A DNA stretch of 11,981 nucleotides from Desulfobacteraceae bacterium. GTDB taxonomy: Bacteria > Desulfobacterota > Desulfobacteria > Desulfobacterales > Desulfosarcinaceae. Shown here in pieces: positions 7,186-11,981 of the stretch; the stretch's first letter is position 1, and every line of letters starts with the position of its first letter. The notes beneath the pieces were generated by a model that made no database searches, was not told where the DNA came from, and saw nothing but the letters and a program-made list of their open reading frames with translations. The translations under genes and the position numbers were made by a program. Location of the stretch: positions 1-11,981 of the forward strand of contig JALVQM010000344.1 in assembly GCA_027025615.1 (NCBI GenBank). Reading direction: 5' to 3'.

Positions 7186-9891
7186 ATGGCTTATTTCTTC
7201 AGAGACAACAAAACAAAAATGACCATACCGAGCAGCGGAACCGAATCTGACAGAACCAATCCTGGCATGAATTTCAATTTATATAACCTGGAATTCAATG
7301 GATCACATCGCGAACTTGAAAAACCATTTTCCAAATTTTACTTCCAGATCAGCATCTTTCAGGTCCGTCTGGCTATATTTTCAGCTATCATCCTTTGCAG
7401 TGTGTACGGAATTTATGACTACTGGTCCGGCGCAGCCCAGAATACCGTAATCTGGATCGCCCGTTTTGTAGTCATGATTCCAGCCTGCGTGGTTGTCTTT
7501 GCATTGTCTTTCAACAAAAAGTTTAAGCATTGGATGCAGCCCATTCTTTCAACAGGCATCCTTGTGGCAGGAGCAGCCATGATCTCAATGATTGTGGCCG
7601 CACCTACAAATTTACGTTTTGCCTACCTGGCCGGATTCGTCCAAATAGTATTCTATACATGCACCCTGCTCAGAATCCGCTTTATCTGGGCTGCCTCTGT
7701 AACATGGATGCTTGTTTTGCTTTACACGGCAATGGATATATGGACCATCAAGTCCGAGCCATCACTATTGCTGGCAAACTTGTTTTTTCTGACTGGAACC
7801 GCCTTGATGGGAATGATGGCAAGTTACGCCATAGAGTACTACACCCGCCGCGAATTTTTCCTCCTTCACCAGTTGAAACTGAAAAGTAATCAACTGTCTG
7901 CCGCCAACCAGCATCTTGAACAGCGGGTCAACCAGCGCACCAAAGACCTGGCAAGGTTGAACGCCTCTTTGAAGGTTCAGATCGGCAAACAAAAAGCCGC
8001 TGAAAAAGCCCTGCTCAAAAGCAAAGAACGTTACCGACAAATAGTTGACAATGTAACTGATTATCTATGTGTTCACAACTTTGACGGATTGATCCTCGAA
8101 GCCAACCGCCAGTTCAGGGACAAGCTCGGCTATGGACCTGACGATGGAGGTGGTCTGCGCTTATTCGATTTCGTAGAATCAAAGTATTACAACGATATTA
8201 AAAATTATCTCAATGAAATTAGACATAACCGCCAGGCTCACGGATTATTGACGCTAAAAACCCGCGACGGAAAAAAACGGCTCGTTGAATACAGCAGCCA
8301 GGTCGCCCTGGACGAAAATGAAAACCTGCTTGTATTTGGTTCGGGGCGCGATATTACCGAACGCTGGAAAGCAGAAAAGGCATTAACAGCAAGCCAGCAA
8401 CAATTCCAGAGCATTTTCGAATCAACACCGGCCGGAATAGTAATCCTTGACACAACCGACAACCGGATTATCAATGCCAACCCTGCAGCCGCCTCAATGA
8501 TTGGACTTCCGGTTGAGCGCATTATCGGACAACACCTGGACCGGTACATTTACAACCAGACTACCCATAACCTGGGAAATCATAAGCGACAAGAAGCCAT
8601 TCTAAAGGCAAAAAACAACAAACGGCTCCCTATTTTAAGAAATGAACACACTTTCACCTTTATGGGCAAACCCCACATAGTAGTCAGTTTCCTGGATATA
8701 AGCAGTATCAAGGCCGCCGAAACCGCCAAACGTCAAGCCGAGATGCGTCTGGCCCAAGCCCAGAATCTGCAAGCACTTGGCACTTTGGCCGGTGGTATCG
8801 CCCATGATTTCAATAATATACTATATGGAATGCTCGGCTTCACCGAGCTGGCTCTGGATGATGCCCCCCCTGATTCTTCCCAGGAAGCAAACCTTCAGGA
8901 AGTATTGGCCGGAGGAAAAAGAGCCAAGGACCTGATAGCCCAGATCCTGGCATTCAGCCGCCAATCCAAAGCCGAGAAAAAACCCCTCAACCTGGTGCCT
9001 TTGATCAAGGAAGTATCCAAGCTTGTGCGGGCCAGCCTGCCTGCCACCATAAGAATCGAAACTGCGATCGAAGACTGCCTGGATTCCGTAATGGCCAATG
9101 CCTCCCAGATCCATCAAGTTATTCTTAACCTGTGTACAAATGCGGGCCATGCCATCCAGAACGAGTCAGGCACCATCAAAATAACTGCAAAAAATGTGAC
9201 CCTGGCAGCCGGCCGAACGACCAGTCATGGTATCCTGCAGGCCGGACGCTATGTCAATATCGCGGTCAGTGATGATGGGTGTGGAATGTCACCTAATGTT
9301 CTGAGACGAATTTTTGAACCATTTTTTTCGACAAAGGAACAGGGCAAGGGAACCGGGATGGGACTGGCTGTGGTCCACGGTATTGTCAAAGGCCATGGCG
9401 GAATGGTAGATGTTCAATCTGAGCCGGGCTGGGGTACAACTTTCAAAATCTACCTGCCGGCCCTGATGATAAGTAATACTAAAGATCATGACTATGAAAA
9501 AGAACTGCCTCGTGGTTCTGAAACCATCCTTTTCGTCGATGATGAAAGGCCACTGCGAACCATGGTCGCCAACACCCTTGGAAAACTTGGTTATACCGTA
9601 AAAATCTGCAAAAATGGAGAGCAAGCCTGGAAGATATTCAAACAACAACCCGAAAGCTTTGACATTATAATCACCGACTGGACCATGCCCCAGATGACCG
9701 GCCTTGAACTCGCAGGCAATATTCGCCGACTGCGCAAAGACATACCGATTATCCTCTGCACAGGGTACAACAACTCCAGGAACAAACAATGGAAAGATGA
9801 AAAATTGTCAATCGCAGCCATCCTCAACAAGCCCATCGATCGGCGCAACCTGGCAAGCACCATTAAAAAAGCATTGGATAAACGCCAATAG
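7186..9891 (+). CDS. membrane-bound hybrid sensor histidine kinase (PAS-PAS-HisKA-HATPase-REC)
   Basis: A 901-residue protein. A cytoplasmic N-terminus of about 55 residues precedes roughly six hydrophobic segments (about 60-78, 86-108, 117-138, 144-162, 165-185, 193-215), an integral-membrane sensor with no large periplasmic loop. A coiled coil follows at about 225-285, then two PAS domains (about 280-395 and 403-510; the first ends with FGSGRDITER). The HisKA domain has its phospho-acceptor His540 in GGIAHDFNN. The ATPase domain has an N-box around Asn648/Asn652, a G1 box DDGCGM (696-701), an F-box EPFFSTK (711-717) and a G2 box GKGTGMGL (720-727). The C-terminal receiver has the acidic pair Asp785/Asp786, phospho-acceptor Asp831, Thr859 and Lys882, so all catalytic residues are present. 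It starts at ATG 7186 with AGGGA at 7171-7175, 38 bases after the PrkA-like gene. No DNA-binding response regulator or phosphotransfer protein lies nearby, so its output partner is unknown. Confidence 0.93.
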   Translation: MAYFFRDNKTKMTIPSSGTESDRTNPGMNFNLYNLEFNGSHRELEKPFSKFYFQISIFQVRLAIFSAIILCSVYGIYDYWSGAAQNTVIWIARFVVMIPACVVVFALSFNKKFKHWMQPILSTGILVAGAAMISMIVAAPTNLRFAYLAGFVQIVFYTCTLLRIRFIWAASVTWMLVLLYTAMDIWTIKSEPSLLLANLFFLTGTALMGMMASYAIEYYTRREFFLLHQLKLKSNQLSAANQHLEQRVNQRTKDLARLNASLKVQIGKQKAAEKALLKSKERYRQIVDNVTDYLCVHNFDGLILEANRQFRDKLGYGPDDGGGLRLFDFVESKYYNDIKNYLNEIRHNRQAHGLLTLKTRDGKKRLVEYSSQVALDENENLLVFGSGRDITERWKAEKALTASQQQFQSIFESTPAGIVILDTTDNRIINANPAAASMIGLPVERIIGQHLDRYIYNQTTHNLGNHKRQEAILKAKNNKRLPILRNEHTFTFMGKPHIVVSFLDISSIKAAETAKRQAEMRLAQAQNLQALGTLAGGIAHDFNNILYGMLGFTELALDDAPPDSSQEANLQEVLAGGKRAKDLIAQILAFSRQSKAEKKPLNLVPLIKEVSKLVRASLPATIRIETAIEDCLDSVMANASQIHQVILNLCTNAGHAIQNESGTIKITAKNVTLAAGRTTSHGILQAGRYVNIAVSDDGCGMSPNVLRRIFEPFFSTKEQGKGTGMGLAVVHGIVKGHGGMVDVQSEPGWGTTFKIYLPALMISNTKDHDYEKELPRGSETILFVDDERPLRTMVANTLGKLGYTVKICKNGEQAWKIFKQQPESFDIIITDWTMPQMTGLELAGNIRRLRKDIPIILCTGYNNSRNKQWKDEKLSIAAILNKPIDRRNLASTIKKALDKRQ

Positions 9892-9920
9892 TTCAAATTA
9901 CCAAACTTGCACACCAATCA

Positions 9921-9953
9921 TTGACAAGTGATCTGTTTTGGATTAGGTAATCT
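9921..9953 (+). promoter_or_regulatory. possible promoter for the riboswitch RNA
   Basis: A perfect sigma-70 -35 hexamer TTGACA lies at 9921-9926, just upstream of the riboswitch. The best -10 candidates are poor: TAGGTA at 9944-9949 with a 17-base spacer, or TAATCT at 9948-9953 with a 21-base spacer. The riboswitch may instead be reached by readthrough from the kinase gene ending at 9891. No convincing terminator separates the two; ACTTG 9905-9909 with CAAGT 9925-9929 gives only a weak hairpin. Confidence 0.3.
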
Positions 9954-10111
9954 TTCAAGGTGCCGTAAGGCTTAAAAGGGAATCCCGTGAAAATCGGGGA
10001 CGGTCCCGCCGCTGTAATCGGGTACGAAACCTGCAAATGCCACTGCCGCCCAAAAAGGTGGCGGGAAGGCGCAGGCAGTAGGGTGATCCGAGAGTCAGAA
10101 GACCTGCCTTG
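9951..10111 (+). ncRNA. cobalamin (B12) riboswitch aptamer, class I
   Basis: The order of conserved elements matches the cobalamin aptamer: AAGGGAA (9976-9982), the short stem CCCG/CGGG enclosing TGAAAAT (9984-9998), GGTCCCGCCGCTGTAA (10002-10017), the B12 box GCCACTG (10039-10045), a CCGCC/GGCGG hairpin (10046-10064), GGGAAGG (10063-10069), and the closing AGTCAGAAGACCTGCC (10093-10108). Flanking CAAGG (9956-9960) and CCTTG (10107-10111) can close the P1 stem, and CCTGC (10030-10034) pairs with GCAGG (10071-10075). Such aptamers bind adenosyl- or methylcobalamin-type ligands and normally switch off B12 synthesis or uptake genes directly downstream. Here no + strand gene follows; feoB is convergent. 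All core elements look intact, which argues against a long-decayed remnant. Confidence 0.93.
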
Positions 10112-10117
10112 AAAAAG

Positions 10118-10191
10118 AAGCCTGACGTGTCGCGGAGAAACGGCCCGCCGGCTTAAGACAAAGGGTCAAGTAAGCTGGGTGCAACCCTTTG
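10118..10191 (+). promoter_or_regulatory. riboswitch expression platform: regulatory hairpin and antiterminator
   Basis: After the aptamer, AAGCC (10118-10122) pairs with GGCTT (10150-10154), enclosing a GC-rich loop that could be the hairpin contacting the aptamer. Just past it, CAAAGGGT (10159-10166) is complementary over eight bases to ACCCTTTG (10184-10191), the 5' arm of the terminator, and identical to part of the terminator's 3' arm (10203-10210). It can therefore act as an antiterminator. GCT 10151-10153 may extend that pairing to AGC 10192-10194, which would compete with the first hairpin. The complementarity is seen directly; the switching mechanism is inferred. Confidence 0.6.
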
Positions 10192-10215
10192 AGCAAAACG
10201 CTCAAAGGGTTTTTT
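10183..10215 (+). terminator. intrinsic terminator of the cobalamin riboswitch
   Basis: A perfect 12-base stem, AACCCTTTGAGC (10183-10194) with GCTCAAAGGGTT (10200-10211), encloses the loop AAAAC. A run of T follows at 10210-10215, partly shared with the stem. The T run is only on the + strand side, so it terminates + strand RNA and not feoB. It is the off-state structure expected of a transcription-attenuating riboswitch. Confidence 0.9.
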
Positions 10216-10250
10216 GTGTTGGGCTGTCCGAATACCGGCGGACGGCTCAT

Positions 10251-10357
10251 CCCTGGGGCAAGGGAGAGGTGAGCTTTTCGGCAGGAGCAAGGTTTCCGTA
10301 TCTTCAAGTCTCCGGGGAGCGGAAACCCCTCTCCCGTTTCCCAGTTACCTTCCAGGG
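10251..10357. other. nested inverted-repeat structure of unknown function between the riboswitch terminator and feoB
   Basis: Three nested perfect arm pairs lie here: CCCTGG 10251-10256 with CCAGGG 10352-10357; GGGAGAGG 10262-10269 with CCTCTCCC 10328-10335; and GGTTTCCG 10291-10298 with CGGAAACC 10320-10327. The two inner 3' arms are contiguous. On the + strand, GCTTTT 10273-10278 can pair with AGGAGC 10283-10288 through G-U pairs, giving a three-way junction. A separate hairpin lies just upstream (GCTGTCCG 10223-10230 with CGGACGGC 10239-10246). No T run follows on either strand, so a classic terminator is unlikely. It could be a 3' structure of feoB mRNA, part of a riboswitch-linked RNA, or a decayed repeat. 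Confidence 0.35.
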
Positions 10358-10364
10358 CTGCACC

Positions 10365-11981
10365 TCAGCCCAGCCCTATAAACTTTCCTGCCTGATAGAC
10401 CAGGAAAGCTACAATCCAGGCAATGGTTGTATTGTAAGCAATGCTGAACCACATCCAGCCGGCAGAACCGGTTTCCCTGGCGATAGCGCCCACCGTAGCC
10501 AAGCACGGCAGATAGAGCAAAACAAACACCATCATGGCCAAGGCGCCGGCTGGTGACATTCCCGACCGCCGCAGAGACTTCTGCAGGGCTTCACTGTTCT
10601 GATCTCCCACCGAGTGCAGCACTCCCAGGGTGCTGACCACAATCTCCTTGGCCACAAAACCTGTTAACAACGCCACTCCGCCCCGCCAATCGACTCCCAG
10701 AGGTTTAAAAACCGGAGCAACGGCCCGGCCGATTCTTCCGATGAAAGAATATGATGTCCGTTCAGCCTCCAGTTGCTTACGCATCTTTTCAAGTTCGGTG
10801 ATTGTATTTTGTCCCACCGGTGGAACCTGTTCGGAAAGAAGCGCCAATTTTGTTTCCAGAGAACGGTATTCTTGTTCCAGGCGCGGGTCTTGCGGAAAGT
10901 TGGACAACGCCCATATAATAATCGAACCGATCATTATTATCCCGCCCATTTTCTTCAAAAAAATCTTACTCCTATCCCACATGTGAATAATAAGGCTTTT
11001 CAACATGGGGGCTCGATAAGGCGGCAGTTCCATAACAAAAGGCGCATCAGCCCCTCTGAACAGGGTGGAACGAAACAGGCGTCCTGTTACAACTGAAAGC
11101 ACGATCCCGGTCATGTAAATGCCAAAAATAACGCTCCCGGCCTTGGGACCAAAAAAAGCTCCTGCCAGTACAATATAAACCGGCAGTTTGGCAGAACAGG
11201 ACATAAAGGGGGTTATCAGGATTGTTAAAATCCGGTCGGTCCGACTTTCCAGGGTACGAGTAGCCATTATGGCCGGTACATTACATCCGAACCCCATCAA
11301 CATGGGTATAAAAGATTTGCCGTGGAGGCCGATCATATGCATGATCTTGTCCATTAAAAAGGCAGCCCGGGCCATGTAGCCGGTATCCTCGAAAAGCGCT
11401 ATGCAAAAAAATAATATCAATATATTTGGCAAAAAAACTATGACCGCGCCCACACCGGCAATCACGCCATCCACCAGCAAATTTTTGAGCAAACCTGTAG
11501 GCAGAACAGCAGCGGCCAGATTCGAGAGCCCGTTGACCGCTTCTTCCAGCCAGTACATGGGATATTGACCCAAAGCAAAAGTAAGCTGAAACATGGCCCA
11601 GATAAAAAAGAAAAATATGGGAAGGCCCAGGAAACGGTTTGTCAGTAACAAATCTATATTACGTGAAATATCAACACGATGCCTACTGGTAGTGGTTACC
11701 GTCTCCTTTATTATGCCGGAGATAAAACCAAAACGGTCATCTGTGGTAAGGATTTCCGGGTCCTCGTTGTAACGGCCGGTGATATAATCCCTTTGACGGC
11801 GGGCCTCTTCCAGAACAGATTCGGAATCTTTACCCAACAGGGAGACCAGGCGCTCCTTGGCTACACGATCGTCTTCTATAAGCTTAATCGCAGTCCAACG
11901 CAGGGGAACATTTATGTTGCGTTTTTTAAACAGCTCTCCCAAAGCCTCCTGCAGGACTTCGATAGCGCTTTCTATTTCACC
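10365..11981 (-). CDS. feoB: ferrous iron transport protein B, C-terminal part (truncated by window edge)
   Basis: The frame is open from the right edge to TGA at 10365-10367: 538 residues of a protein usually about 650-780 long. The TTG at 11942 is not the start, since residues upstream continue in frame. The N-terminal GTPase domain is missing; the visible part is the end of the cytosolic region and the whole membrane channel. Visible signatures: EDTGYMAR (near 11380), the first gate motif with conserved Cys, GFGCNVPAIMATRTL (about 11250-11296), the second Cys motif PFMSCSAKLPVY (about 11180-11215), the FeoB_C segment GVDWRGGVALLTGFVAKEI (about 10640-10700) and the closing YLPCLATVGA helices. 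A charged, probably coiled segment of about 50 residues (near 10760-10890) sits between membrane helices. FeoB imports Fe2+ across the inner membrane, mainly in anoxic conditions. Any feoA and the promoter lie outside the window. It is convergent with the operon and the riboswitch. Confidence 0.95.
   Translation of the reverse strand, partial: GEIESAIEVLQEALGELFKKRNINVPLRWTAIKLIEDDRVAKERLVSLLGKDSESVLEEARRQRDYITGRYNEDPEILTTDDRFGFISGIIKETVTTTSRHRVDISRNIDLLLTNRFLGLPIFFFFIWAMFQLTFALGQYPMYWLEEAVNGLSNLAAAVLPTGLLKNLLVDGVIAGVGAVIVFLPNILILFFCIALFEDTGYMARAAFLMDKIMHMIGLHGKSFIPMLMGFGCNVPAIMATRTLESRTDRILTILITPFMSCSAKLPVYIVLAGAFFGPKAGSVIFGIYMTGIVLSVVTGRLFRSTLFRGADAPFVMELPPYRAPMLKSLIIHMWDRSKIFLKKMGGIIMIGSIIIWALSNFPQDPRLEQEYRSLETKLALLSEQVPPVGQNTITELEKMRKQLEAERTSYSFIGRIGRAVAPVFKPLGVDWRGGVALLTGFVAKEIVVSTLGVLHSVGDQNSEALQKSLRRSGMSPAGALAMMVFVLLYLPCLATVGAIARETGSAGWMWFSIAYNTTIAWIVAFLVYQAGKFIGLG

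Noticed and set aside
9905..9929. ACTTG/CAAGT hairpin as a terminator for the histidine kinase gene
   Set aside because: Only five AT-rich pairs with a long loop and no T run directly after it.
9951..10215. The riboswitch as a direct cis regulator of feoB
   Set aside because: Aptamer and terminator are on the strand opposite to feoB and at its 3' end, so it cannot be a leader of feoB mRNA; only an antisense effect remains possible.
10179..10556. A 125-codon + strand frame after the riboswitch that could have been its target gene
   Set aside because: It starts inside the terminator hairpin, has no ribosome binding site, no recognisable domain, and its second half is antisense to well-conserved FeoB sequence.
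10365..11942. TTG at 11942 as the feoB start
   Set aside because: The frame stays open to the window edge, the sequence there is the end of the cytosolic region of FeoB, and the GTPase domain must lie further upstream.

Overview
The window most likely comes from a Gram-negative anaerobe or microaerophile with moderate GC, plausibly a deltaproteobacterium (Desulfobacterota). This rests on the mix of gene families seen (PrkA/DUF444/SpoVR module, PAS hybrid histidine kinase, class-I cobalamin riboswitch, FeoB); there is no rRNA or other phylogenetic marker, so the assignment is tentative. Gene density is high. There is no tRNA, rRNA, CRISPR array, insertion sequence or integrase.

Positions 1-9891 hold five genes on the + strand with short gaps (38, 31, 88 and 38 bases) and look like one operon. 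They are a PrkA/YeaG-type AAA+ protein kinase cut by the left edge (1-1746), a DUF444/YeaH protein with a von Willebrand A domain (1785-3083), a SpoVR/YcgB family protein (3115-4764), a second, strongly diverged PrkA-like AAA+ protein (4853-7147) and a membrane-bound hybrid sensor histidine kinase (7186-9891). The first three correspond to the widely conserved yeaG-yeaH-ycgB trio linked to starvation, stress and sporulation. The second PrkA copy, with an altered Walker B region, and the attached hybrid kinase are the less usual parts. A 22-codon reading frame with its own ribosome binding site sits in the largest gap, just before the second PrkA-like gene.

Positions 9892-10364 are non-coding but full of structure. 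A complete-looking class-I cobalamin riboswitch on the + strand (about 9951-10111) is followed by a strong intrinsic terminator (10183-10215). An 8-base sequence (10159-10166) matches the terminator's 3' arm exactly and so can form an antiterminator. No + strand gene follows: the next gene, feoB, is convergent. The switch is therefore an orphan, and readthrough in low B12 would give RNA antisense to the 3' end of feoB. Between the terminator and feoB lies a further nested inverted-repeat element (10251-10357).

Positions 10365-11981 on the - strand hold the C-terminal part of the ferrous iron transporter FeoB; its N-terminal G domain lies beyond the right edge.

Working model (inference): the hybrid kinase senses an unknown signal at the membrane and may act with the PrkA/VWA/SpoVR stress module. 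The B12 switch is an independent RNA element whose output is either a small RNA, an antisense transcript over feoB, or nothing if its target gene has been lost.
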